Shown here piece after piece: positions 15,657 to 23,470 of a DNA stretch of 64,000 bases. Every line of letters begins with the position of its first letter. The stretch's first letter is position 1. Origin of the DNA: DATCHW01 sp036508135 (lineage in GTDB: Bacteria; Bacteroidota; Ignavibacteria; Tepidaquicellales; Tepidaquicellaceae); NCBI GenBank assembly GCA_036508135.1, contig DATCHW010000259.1:62001-126000 (forward strand), written 5' to 3'. The position numbers and the translations under genes were made by a program. The notes under the pieces were generated by a model that saw only the letters and a list, made by a program, of their open reading frames with translations, made no database searches and was not told where the DNA came from.

Positions 15657-16523
15657 ATGCCAAGAAAAATCAAATCAGGATTAATTCAGATGTCCCTTCC
15701 CAAGACAGAAGGCGAAGGCACGATAGAGGAAATTAAGGAAGCTATGCTTCAGAAGCATATTCCTTATATAGAAGACGCGGGAAAAAAAGGAGTTCAAATA
15801 CTTTGCCTGCAGGAAATATTCAATACTCCGTATTTTTGTCCGGGTCAGGATAACACCTGGTATAAATCAGCGGAAACAATACCCGGCAGAACTGTGGAAC
15901 GGATGCAGGAATACGCTAAAAAATATTCAATGGTGATAGTTGTTCCGATTTTTGAAAAAGAACAAGCGGGGGTATTATATAATACAGCCGCGGTAATTGA
16001 TGCAGACGGAACACTGCTGGGAAAATACAGAAAGAACCATATACCGCATACAACAGGATTTTGGGAGAAATTCTTTTTCCGTCCCGGTAACCTCGGGTAT
16101 CCTGTATTTCAAACGAAGTACTGCAAGGTGGGCGTATATATCTGTTACGACAGACACTTCCCTGAAGGAGCAAGAATACTCGGATTAAACGGAGCAGAAA
16201 TAGTTTATAATCCTTCCGCTACAGTTGCCGGGCTATCCCAATACTTATGGAAGCTTGAACAGCCGGCGCATGCTGCCGCGAACGGATATTTCATGGGATG
16301 CATAAACAGGGTAGGAGAAGAAAAGCCATGGAACATAGGAAAGTTCTACGGGTCATCTTATTTTGTTGATCCTAAAGGTCAGATATTTGCGCAGGCATCT
16401 GAAGACAAGGATGAATTGCTGATATCCGAATTTGATCTGGATATGATTGAAGAAGTAAGGTCGACCTGGCAGTTTTTCCGTGACAGAAGGCCGGAAACTT
16501 ATTCACGTATTATTGATTTATAG
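15657..16523 (+). CDS. Beta-ureidopropionase (N-carbamoyl-beta-alanine amidohydrolase)
   Basis: The 288-residue nitrilase-superfamily enzyme hydrolyses N-carbamoyl-beta-alanine to beta-alanine, CO2 and ammonia. The catalytic triad is visible: Glu in CLQEIFNTPYF, Lys in GKYRKNHIPH, and Cys163 in GVYICYDRHFPEG. The HIPHTTGFWEKFFFRPGN stretch is typical of the beta-ureidopropionase branch. Spacing of 16-17 bases to both neighbours indicates one transcript. An alternative nitrilase function (N-carbamoylputrescine amidase) is less likely given the dihydropyrimidinase next door. Confidence 0.92.
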   Translation: MPRKIKSGLIQMSLPKTEGEGTIEEIKEAMLQKHIPYIEDAGKKGVQILCLQEIFNTPYFCPGQDNTWYKSAETIPGRTVERMQEYAKKYSMVIVVPIFEKEQAGVLYNTAAVIDADGTLLGKYRKNHIPHTTGFWEKFFFRPGNLGYPVFQTKYCKVGVYICYDRHFPEGARILGLNGAEIVYNPSATVAGLSQYLWKLEQPAHAAANGYFMGCINRVGEEKPWNIGKFYGSSYFVDPKGQIFAQASEDKDELLISEFDLDMIEEVRSTWQFFRDRRPETYSRIIDL

Positions 16524-16540
16524 AACAATTAAAATTATTT

Positions 16541-17869
16541 ATGTCAGAATATAAACAACCAAAAAACGAACGGGAGTTCTCAAAGAATTTTGACCAGATA
16601 AAACCGCTGATGAATAAAACAGAAGCGATTTTTGAAAGTTCGCGCTGTTTGTTCTGTTATGACGCACCTTGCGTTAAAGCCTGTCCTACATTGATAGACA
16701 TACCTCTTTTCATAAGGCAGATAAATAACGGAAATGTGAAAGGCGCCGCAAAGACTATTTTTAACTCGAACTATCTCGGTAATACATGCGGGAAAGTTTG
16801 CCCGACAGAAGTTTTATGCGAAGGTTCCTGCGTTTATATTAAAGAGGGAGTAAAGCCGATTGAAATCGGAAGATTGCAGAATTACGCTACAAATAAAGCA
16901 ATAACTGAGAAGATAAAAATATTTTCAGCCGGAGAGCCTGTAAAGAAGAAAGTAGCGATTATAGGTGGAGGTCCCGCCGGATTATCCTGTGCCTGCGAAT
17001 TAAGGTCAAACGGAATTAAGGTAGATATATTCGAGGGAAAATCGAAAGCAACAGGGCTGGCTATACACGGAATAGCCCCTTATAAAATAGCTAATCAGGA
17101 AGTTGACGACGAACTTGAATATCTCCGCGCGCAATTCGGGTTTAATATTCACTTTAATCACTATGTTCACGGCACGGAAGAATTAAAAAAAATCGAAAAA
17201 GAATACGACGCTGTATTTATCGGAGTAGGAAATGCCAATACAACGATGCTGAACATTCCCGGAGAGGATAAAATAAATGTTGTAGGCGCGATAGAAATAA
17301 TTGAACAGTTAAGAAAAAAACATCACAAAACGGTTTTCGGAAATAAAGTTATTGTGCTTGGTGGTGGGAATACGGCAATGGATGCCGCCTCCGAAGCATC
17401 TAGAATGGGGTCGGAGACAGTTATACTCGCTTACCGCAGGGCTAAGATTGATATGAAAGGATATGAATTTGAATTTGACCTTGCAAAAAGTGTAGGAGTA
17501 AAGGCATATTTTAACGTTGCGCCGGTGGAAATACTGGGCGATGAAAAAGTAACAGGAATAAAATTTATAAAAACAAAAACTGAAAACGGTGTAATAACGA
17601 ATGTACAGGGTTCTGAGTTCGTGGAAGAATGCGACATGGTTATCAAAGCAACAGGACAATCCAGGCATTTTGGTTTGCTTCAGAATATAGAAAATCTGGA
17701 AACAGATGAAGACGGAAGAATAATAGTCAACGATGAATTCCGCACTACAAATTCGAAGTATTACGCGGGCGGTGACGCTGTCAACGGCGGAAAAGAAGTA
17801 GTCAACTCTGTGGCAGAAGGAAAGTCAGCAGGGAAAAGCATAATTTCGTTGTTAGTTGATGGTTGTTAG
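16541..17869 (+). CDS. preT: NAD-dependent dihydropyrimidine dehydrogenase subunit PreT
   Basis: The 442-residue protein is a GltD-like flavoprotein. An N-terminal Fe-S domain has CLFCYDAPCVKACP and CGKVCPTEVLCEGSC, followed by an FAD-binding motif IIGGGPAGLS (from ~139) and an NAD-binding motif VLGGGNTAMDAA. With PreA it reduces uracil or thymine to the dihydro form using NADH, or runs in reverse. It lies 17 bases after the beta-ureidopropionase gene. The last residues (SLLVDGC) and the stop codon fall in a GTTGTTAGTT-type repeat that precedes the inserted four-helix-bundle gene, so the natural C-terminus was probably replaced. Confidence 0.9.
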   Translation: MSEYKQPKNEREFSKNFDQIKPLMNKTEAIFESSRCLFCYDAPCVKACPTLIDIPLFIRQINNGNVKGAAKTIFNSNYLGNTCGKVCPTEVLCEGSCVYIKEGVKPIEIGRLQNYATNKAITEKIKIFSAGEPVKKKVAIIGGGPAGLSCACELRSNGIKVDIFEGKSKATGLAIHGIAPYKIANQEVDDELEYLRAQFGFNIHFNHYVHGTEELKKIEKEYDAVFIGVGNANTTMLNIPGEDKINVVGAIEIIEQLRKKHHKTVFGNKVIVLGGGNTAMDAASEASRMGSETVILAYRRAKIDMKGYEFEFDLAKSVGVKAYFNVAPVEILGDEKVTGIKFIKTKTENGVITNVQGSEFVEECDMVIKATGQSRHFGLLQNIENLETDEDGRIIVNDEFRTTNSKYYAGGDAVNGGKEVVNSVAEGKSAGKSIISLLVDGC

Positions 17870-17941
17870 TATTTCGTTGTCATTTGTCAGTAATAAATGA
17901 ATAACAACAAAGTACAACTCACAACAAACAACTCGTAACTA
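17846..17941. repeat. Palindromic GTTGTTAGTT-type repeat left of the four-helix-bundle gene
   Basis: The left half (GTTGTTAGTTGATGGTTGTT and on) is an imperfect inverted copy of the right half (ACAACAAACAACTCGTAACT read backwards), with a short CATTT/AAATG core near 17881-17899. The repeat supplies the last codons of preT. Similar AACAAC-type sequence appears right of the cassette at 18418-18456. Confidence 0.65.
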
Positions 17942-17992
17942 ATTTATTATATATTACAAAAATATAAAAAGATATCATTTTAAAAATATGCA

Positions 17993-18406
17993 ATGAATAC
18001 AAACACCGAAAATCTGATAACTAACAACAAAAAACGGACAATTAATTATTTTGAGTTAGATGTTTGGAAAAGATGTAGAGAACTGGTAAATGAAATTTAC
18101 GAATTAACGAATAAATTCCCGAAAGAAGAAATATACGGAATTACAAATCAAATTAGACGCTGTGCTGTTTCAATTCCGTCCAATATCGCGGAAGGGTGCG
18201 GAAGACAACACACAAATGATTCTTTGCAGTTTTTCTATATTTCAAGAGGGTCATTGTACGAATTGGAAACTCAGTTATTTTTATGTAATGATCAAAATTA
18301 TATTTCAGAAAATGAATTAGCATCAATATTTAAATTAGTAATAGAATGTAAAAAACTATTAAATGGATTTATAAGATATTATAAAAGTTTAAAAAAATTA
18401 CAATAA
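17993..18406 (+). CDS. Four-helix-bundle protein (S23/IVP family)
   Basis: The 137-residue protein has the S23 four-helix-bundle signatures: FELDVWKRCRELVNEIYELT, then FPKEEIYGITNQIRRCAVSI, PSNIAEGCGR, and the third helix SLQFFYISRGSLYELETQL. The family was first seen in intervening sequences of 23S rRNA genes and is related to the Avd proteins of diversity-generating retroelements; its cellular function is unknown. Here it lies between preT and preA, flanked by palindromic short repeats, as if a cassette had landed in the operon without breaking it. Nothing links it to pyrimidine metabolism. Confidence 0.9.
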   Translation: MNTNTENLITNNKKRTINYFELDVWKRCRELVNEIYELTNKFPKEEIYGITNQIRRCAVSIPSNIAEGCGRQHTNDSLQFFYISRGSLYELETQLFLCNDQNYISENELASIFKLVIECKKLLNGFIRYYKSLKKLQ

Positions 18407-18409
18407 AAA

Positions 18410-19792
18410 ATGAAGATCCAACAAGCAACAACTGTCAACGAACAACGAACAACTAAAAACGGAAAACTATTTTCAAATTTTGCGGGAATTAAATCGCCAA
18501 ATCCTTTCTGGCTCGCTTCCGCCCCCCCGACTAACTCAGGATATCAGGTTATGAGGGCGTTCGATAGAGGTTGGGGCGGTGCCGTCTGGAAAACACTGGG
18601 AGTACCGATTATTAACACGTCAAGCCGTTATGGAGCAGTGAATTACAGGGATAAGCGAATGGTCGGGTTTAACAATATTGAGCTCATATCCGACAGGCCA
18701 TTAGCCGATAATCTTCGCGATATAGAAGAAGTAAAGAAATATTTTCCCGAGCATGCGGTGATAGGTTCGCTTATGGTTGAAACAAAAGAGCAGTGGCATC
18801 AGATAATCAGGGATGTTGAAAACGCGGGCGTTGACGGAATAGAACTTAACTTCGGATGTCCGCACGGAATGTGCGAGAGGGGAATGGGTTCGGCTGTCGG
18901 GCAGGAGCCTAATGTTCTGATACAGATTGTATCATGGGTGATGGAAACCGCGAAAGTTCCTGTGATAGTGAAACTGACCCCAAACGTATCACACATTCAA
19001 GAACCCGCAATTGCGGCAAAAAGAGGCGGAGCGAATGCAGTATCACTGATTAACACGATTCAAAGCATTATCGGTGTTGACATAGATAATTTTGTGCCTT
19101 ATCCGGTTGTTGACGGAAAAAGCACTAACGGAGGATATTGCGGACCTGCAGTGAAACCGATTGCGATGAATATGGTCAAGAACGTCGCGAAAATTCCGGG
19201 TTACAATCTACCGATTTCGGGAATAGGAGGAATCGAGAACTGGCGGGATGCTGTTGAATTCATACTGCTCGGCGCTACTAACGTTCAGGTTTGCACGGCG
19301 GTAATGCATTACGGTTTCGGAATCATAAGAGAAATATTAGCAGGGTTTGAACAATACATGTCGGATAAGAATTTCAATTCAGTTGATGAAATGATCGGTA
19401 AGGCGCTGCCGAATATAATGAACTGGGAAGAGCTTAACCTGAATTATAAAGTTATTGCCGAATTAGACGAATCAAAATGCATCGGATGTCAATTGTGTTA
19501 TATTGCCTGTGAAGACGGCGCGCATCAGGCAATCGGATTACCTCAAAACCAGGACAGCAGAATCCCTCATATCATTGAAGAAAACTGCGTGGGATGTAAT
19601 TTGTGTTCAATAGTTTGTCCCGTTGAGAATTGCATAACAATGGTCAGGAAAGATGAAAACAAAGAAGTTATCAACTGGAAAGAAAGAACGAATCAGGGAA
19701 ATATTCCCGTATCGTTCAACGATAAACTTGCGGGCGGTGTTGGTCACCATATCCCCGAACCGAAGGAAGCAATCGCTTACAGGTTGAAGTAA
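18410..19792 (+). CDS. preA: NAD-dependent dihydropyrimidine dehydrogenase subunit PreA
   Basis: The 460-residue protein has an FMN-binding TIM barrel like dihydroorotate dehydrogenase (NFAGIKSPNPFWLASAPP through LGATNVQVCTAVMHYG) and a C-terminal pair of 4Fe-4S clusters: CIGCQLCYIACEDG and CVGCNLCSIVCPVENC. The active-site cysteine region, NFGCPHGMCERGMGSAVGQ, is intact. It forms the pyrimidine-reducing subunit with PreT. Residues ~3-17 (IQQATTVNEQRTTKN) are encoded by the AACAAC-type repeat of the upstream cassette and have no counterpart in PreA; homology resumes at NFAGIK. Start choice is the ATG at 18410, three bases after the previous stop. Confidence 0.92.
   Translation: MKIQQATTVNEQRTTKNGKLFSNFAGIKSPNPFWLASAPPTNSGYQVMRAFDRGWGGAVWKTLGVPIINTSSRYGAVNYRDKRMVGFNNIELISDRPLADNLRDIEEVKKYFPEHAVIGSLMVETKEQWHQIIRDVENAGVDGIELNFGCPHGMCERGMGSAVGQEPNVLIQIVSWVMETAKVPVIVKLTPNVSHIQEPAIAAKRGGANAVSLINTIQSIIGVDIDNFVPYPVVDGKSTNGGYCGPAVKPIAMNMVKNVAKIPGYNLPISGIGGIENWRDAVEFILLGATNVQVCTAVMHYGFGIIREILAGFEQYMSDKNFNSVDEMIGKALPNIMNWEELNLNYKVIAELDESKCIGCQLCYIACEDGAHQAIGLPQNQDSRIPHIIEENCVGCNLCSIVCPVENCITMVRKDENKEVINWKERTNQGNIPVSFNDKLAGGVGHHIPEPKEAIAYRLK
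18418..18456 (+). repeat. AACAAC-type repeat right of the four-helix-bundle gene, inside preA
   Basis: Short units such as CAACAAGCAACAACT and CGAACAACGAACAACTAA are the inverted counterpart of the GTTGTTAGTT units at 17846-17880. They lie within the first codons of preA. Together with the left block they look like degenerate inverted ends of a mobile cassette. Confidence 0.55.
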
Positions 19793-19805
19793 CTAAGGTA
19801 TAAAC

Positions 19806-19841
19806 AAAAGCCCTGTAAAACAAAGATTTCACAGGGCTTTT
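19806..19841. terminator. Bidirectional terminator between preA and the metalloprotease
   Basis: AAAAGCCCTGT (19806-19816) pairs with ACAGGGCTTTT (19831-19841), with T/A runs on both sides. It lies between converging genes and should stop transcripts from both strands. Confidence 0.85.
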
Positions 19842-19858
19842 TAGTTACTCTCAAATTA

Positions 19859-22114
19859 TTATTTTATGAGAACCATTCTTCGTGTTTCAACAAAGCTACC
19901 CGATTCCAGTCTATAAAAATACATACCGCTCGCGAAAGAGCTTCCATCGAATTGTACGGAATAATTTCCTTCTGTCCGCAATTCATTATTGATAAGCGAA
20001 GCAACAAGTTCTCCTTTGATGTCATAAACTTTCAGCGTAACCGTTCCCATTTTTGGAATTGTAAAGTTTATCATAGTCGCAGGATTAAACGGATTAGGAT
20101 AATTTTGTAAAAGCTTAAACGAATAAGGTTCGGTTTGATTTTCCGAAATTCCCGAAACTGTTGAAATCGTAAAGTTTGTGTTGGAAATATCAAAGAAAAT
20201 ATTATCAACCGCTGCAACTTTAATCCTTGCAGTCGAATTAGCGACTACCGGTAAATTCACAGTTTCGCTTCCGTCGTTCGGAGTGTTTGTCTTTAAAACA
20301 GTCGGAAAAGTTTGTCCTCCGTCTGTTGAAAGTAAAATATTTACATTAGCACAGCTAACAGGTGCTGTGTTTGTATTCGCCACATTCCATGTTACTGTTT
20401 GAGGAGTATTCGCGTTCAAAGTAACAGCAGTATTCGGAAAAGTAACAAGGAACGGACCGGCAGTCGCTGAAACGTCAAATGTTATGTAATCAAAGCCCAC
20501 TCCACCGCCGCCAGCTCTATTATCCCGGGCAGTAAGACAGAACGTTAAACTTCTTGTATATGTTGGCAGAAGTTCTCCGATGGTTTGCGTATTATTTAAT
20601 AAGTTCGCAAGCTTGGGAAATGTTCTTGTTCCCGAAGTAACCGGAGTAAATGACCTAAAAATAGGGGCGTTCCCCGATGGTGCATTTGGCAAACCCGCCG
20701 GACCTAAATCGTATTCTTCCCAGCAATATTTAATCGAGTCACCGTTACCATCAGTAGCTGAACCTGTTAAAGAAAATGGAGTAGAGATTGGAATAGTATT
20801 TCCTCCTGCTCCTAGCGTAACTACGGGATTAAGATTTCCCGTCGCTGTAATTTGCGCGCAGGTATTTCCTGAGCCGCCTGTAGTAAAGTTGATTATTTCA
20901 TCTAAACTTTTCGAGTGAAAATATGCATCGCTATGCGGTTGAAGGTCGCCCGCACCACAAATACCCGCATAAGCCATAATTGTAGAGCCGCTTCCCGGTT
21001 CGTATGCCGCACTTGCGACTCTGTTTCCGCCTCCGCAGCTTCCACTCGTGCAATTAAACGTATGGTTTCCTCCGAACTGATGTCCCATTTCGTGGGCAAC
21101 GTAGTCTATATCAAATGGATCACCGATTGGCTGCGATGAACCTGTAACGCCTTTTGCTTTACTGCTAGCCACGCATACACATCCTAAATACGCCACTCCG
21201 CCGCCACCCGTGCTGAATATGTGACCAATGTCGTAATTGGCGGTTCCGATAACATTATCCAGATTTGTCTGGTTTTGTCCCAGCATTGTACTTCCGTTAT
21301 TATTTGTGTAAGGGTCAGTCGAAGCATTAGTATAAATAATTAGATTATTGTTTCCGACGAGAACCATTCTTACAGCTACTTCATTTTCATAAACTCCGTC
21401 AACCCTGTTTAATGAAGTGACAACAGCGGCGAGACCCGCGACGACTGTACCGCCGTGAAACGTAGTATATTCACCAGTCGCGGCAATGGCGATGCGGTAA
21501 GTTCTGAGCTGTCCCTGCGTGCGATTTTCAAAACGTAAAGGTGTTTTATCGGTGTTCTTAAAATCATTATCAATTACTTCACAAGTGAAATTATCAGCGT
21601 CTTTCCTGAAATCTTTTTTATAATAACTTATATAATTATAGTTATCACTCATCGCGTAAGGGTCAATAAAAACGATATCGGTTGCGTTAAAAATAATAGC
21701 ATGAAATCCGGCAGGAGTAAGGTCGAATCTGACGTTTGAATAGGGATCATCTATGCCTTGTCCGGCGTAAGTTTTTATATCAGGGAATTTATCCGCAAGC
21801 TCTTTTTCCATAACGGGAGAATCAACGATTCTGAACCTTGAATAAGAACCGTCCGGCAAAGGAAGGGATATAATAACATTTGAATATTTTGCCAGAGTTA
21901 TGCTTTCCGGTGGAGCAGTGAGCAATATATTTTTTATTTCAGCCACATTCAGAGTTAAAGTTCTGAATATAAGCGGTTTAATAATTCTTTCTCCGGAAGT
22001 CTGAATGTTATACTGGGGAATATCATTCCAGTAACCTGCATTCTGAGCCGTAAGAGATATATTCAGTCCAAGAAGAAGGAAAGAAATAGCGATGAGACGA
22101 AAAAAGTAATTCAT
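19859..22114 (-). CDS. Secreted reprolysin-like zinc metalloprotease with T9SS sorting domain
   Basis: The 751-residue protein starts with a signal peptide (LIAISFLLLGLNISLTAQNA). A propeptide-like region precedes the metalloprotease domain from about residue 205, with zinc motif HEMGHQFGGNH near residue 340 (HExxHxxGxxH) and a downstream Met-turn region. Ig-like or beta-sandwich modules follow. The last ~80 residues are a T9SS type A sorting domain (LLQNYPNPFNPATMI ... GMYFYRLESGSF ... RMVLIK). It is exported across the outer membrane and probably digests extracellular protein. The gene converges with preA and is preceded by the VanZ-like gene on its other side. Confidence 0.88.
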   Translation of the reverse strand: MNYFFRLIAISFLLLGLNISLTAQNAGYWNDIPQYNIQTSGERIIKPLIFRTLTLNVAEIKNILLTAPPESITLAKYSNVIISLPLPDGSYSRFRIVDSPVMEKELADKFPDIKTYAGQGIDDPYSNVRFDLTPAGFHAIIFNATDIVFIDPYAMSDNYNYISYYKKDFRKDADNFTCEVIDNDFKNTDKTPLRFENRTQGQLRTYRIAIAATGEYTTFHGGTVVAGLAAVVTSLNRVDGVYENEVAVRMVLVGNNNLIIYTNASTDPYTNNNGSTMLGQNQTNLDNVIGTANYDIGHIFSTGGGGVAYLGCVCVASSKAKGVTGSSQPIGDPFDIDYVAHEMGHQFGGNHTFNCTSGSCGGGNRVASAAYEPGSGSTIMAYAGICGAGDLQPHSDAYFHSKSLDEIINFTTGGSGNTCAQITATGNLNPVVTLGAGGNTIPISTPFSLTGSATDGNGDSIKYCWEEYDLGPAGLPNAPSGNAPIFRSFTPVTSGTRTFPKLANLLNNTQTIGELLPTYTRSLTFCLTARDNRAGGGGVGFDYITFDVSATAGPFLVTFPNTAVTLNANTPQTVTWNVANTNTAPVSCANVNILLSTDGGQTFPTVLKTNTPNDGSETVNLPVVANSTARIKVAAVDNIFFDISNTNFTISTVSGISENQTEPYSFKLLQNYPNPFNPATMINFTIPKMGTVTLKVYDIKGELVASLINNELRTEGNYSVQFDGSSFASGMYFYRLESGSFVETRRMVLIK

Positions 22115-22143
22115 TTTTTATTTTTTAAATTGTAAATGAAAAT

Positions 22144-22575
22144 TTAAATACTTGTTTTATTAAAATCCCGAATTTTAGCGTTAACACGTTTTCTGTTTCT
22201 TTTTACTTCGACGAAATAATTTATTAACGCCATAGCGGTTATAGCACCCAATAAATTTGCGAGGAAATCATAAAAATCGCAAGATCTGTTAGGCACAAAA
22301 TACTGATGCAGTTCATCGCTGGCTCCGTAAATTCCCGTGAATATTACGGCAAACACAAAAGAGTGTTCTGCAAGAAGTTTATAACGGTTTTGATGACTTA
22401 AAGACATATAAAATGCAATCGCAAGTACGAAATAAATTCCGAAATGAACAATTTTATCGCTAAATTCAAAATTGACCTCAGGATAATATTGTCCCGGAAT
22501 AGAAGAAAGAACAAATATTAAAACGCATAAAAATATTACAGGAAAATGATTCTTTAAAAAACTTTTGTTAATCAA
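22144..22575 (-). CDS. VanZ-like membrane protein
   Basis: The 143-residue protein has four hydrophobic segments and VanZ-family signatures: a helix followed by SSIPGQYYP, then FSDKIVHFGIYFVLA, and DELHQYFVPNRSCDFYDFLANLLGA. VanZ proteins of this short type are common in FCB bacteria; the original VanZ gives mild teicoplanin resistance, but most have no known role. It sits 29 bases upstream of the metalloprotease gene in the same direction. Confidence 0.85.
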   Translation of the reverse strand: MINKSFLKNHFPVIFLCVLIFVLSSIPGQYYPEVNFEFSDKIVHFGIYFVLAIAFYMSLSHQNRYKLLAEHSFVFAVIFTGIYGASDELHQYFVPNRSCDFYDFLANLLGAITAMALINYFVEVKRNRKRVNAKIRDFNKTSI

Positions 22576-22777
22576 TATTATAAAACCTTTTTTTTTATAT
22601 TAATATAGAATAAGCCGTTTTACTGCTTATTTCATATAAAATAAACAAAATATTGACGTAAAATAATTCATTTTTTATTCATAACATTTATATTAATTTC
22701 AACTTTAGGCGGGAATAGGTTTATTTCAATAATAATTTTTATTTAACAATTAAATTTCTACCACCGGTAAATTTAAT

Positions 22778-23263
22778 ATGCTTAAAATAAATACTCTCAT
22801 TATAGATGATGAACTGAACGGAAGGAATAACCTTCATTATCTTCTAAAATCGTATTGCCCTGAAATTGAAGTAATCGGAAAATGCGGGAAACCAAACGAA
22901 GCTAAATTGATGATTTACGACCTGAAACCGGATGTCGTTTTTCTTGATATCAATATGCCTAAGGTAAACGGGTTTGAATTGTTGGATAGTCTGATATATA
23001 AGGATTTTATGCTTGTATTTGTAACAGCACATTCAGAGTACGGAATACAAGCGGTAAAAGCAAATGCAGTGGATTATCTTCTGAAACCCGTAAGTATTAA
23101 AGAGCTTCAGCAAACAGTAAAAAAACTGGTTGAACTTAAATTAAAAGCCGTTCCCGGCAACGGTAAATCAAACAACTATCACGATAAAATCATAATTTCC
23201 CAGCTTCAGGGATTCACATTGCCGGGAGTTTATGGTCCTACTGCCGATAATCCCATGGGATAA
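22778..23263 (+). CDS. LytR/AlgR-type response regulator lacking most of its LytTR domain
   Basis: Residues 1-125 form a receiver domain: acidic pocket in LIIDDE, phosphoacceptor aspartate in VVFLDINMPKVNG, the switch Thr in FVTAHSEYG and Lys in DYLLKPV. After a linker only the first strand of a LytTR DNA-binding domain remains (DKIIISQLQGFTL), and the protein ends with GVYGPTADNPMG at residue 161; full-length relatives have about 240-250. No remaining LytTR coding sequence follows in the 200-base gap. It may act as a receiver-only protein or be decaying. No sensor kinase gene is adjacent. Confidence 0.85.
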   Translation: MLKINTLIIDDELNGRNNLHYLLKSYCPEIEVIGKCGKPNEAKLMIYDLKPDVVFLDINMPKVNGFELLDSLIYKDFMLVFVTAHSEYGIQAVKANAVDYLLKPVSIKELQQTVKKLVELKLKAVPGNGKSNNYHDKIIISQLQGFTLPGVYGPTADNPMG

Positions 23264-23470
23264 AAAATTCAAGTTTTTTTGTTAAAATATATATTTCCAC
23301 GTTATTACCCGGGTTTGCAGATTATTTTTAACTTAATTAGCAAAATCTGAGTCAACTGAATGAATATCTTCGTTTTTTTTGTCTAAAATATAAACTAATT
23401 TTGTATAAATAAATTATTTTTAATTGATAAGATTTTCTATTAACATCTCGATAATTAATTCACTCCTTTT

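Noticed and set aside
17993..18406. Evidence for a 23S rRNA intervening sequence
   Set aside because: The protein family is the same, but no rRNA sequence is present; it lies within a catabolic operon.
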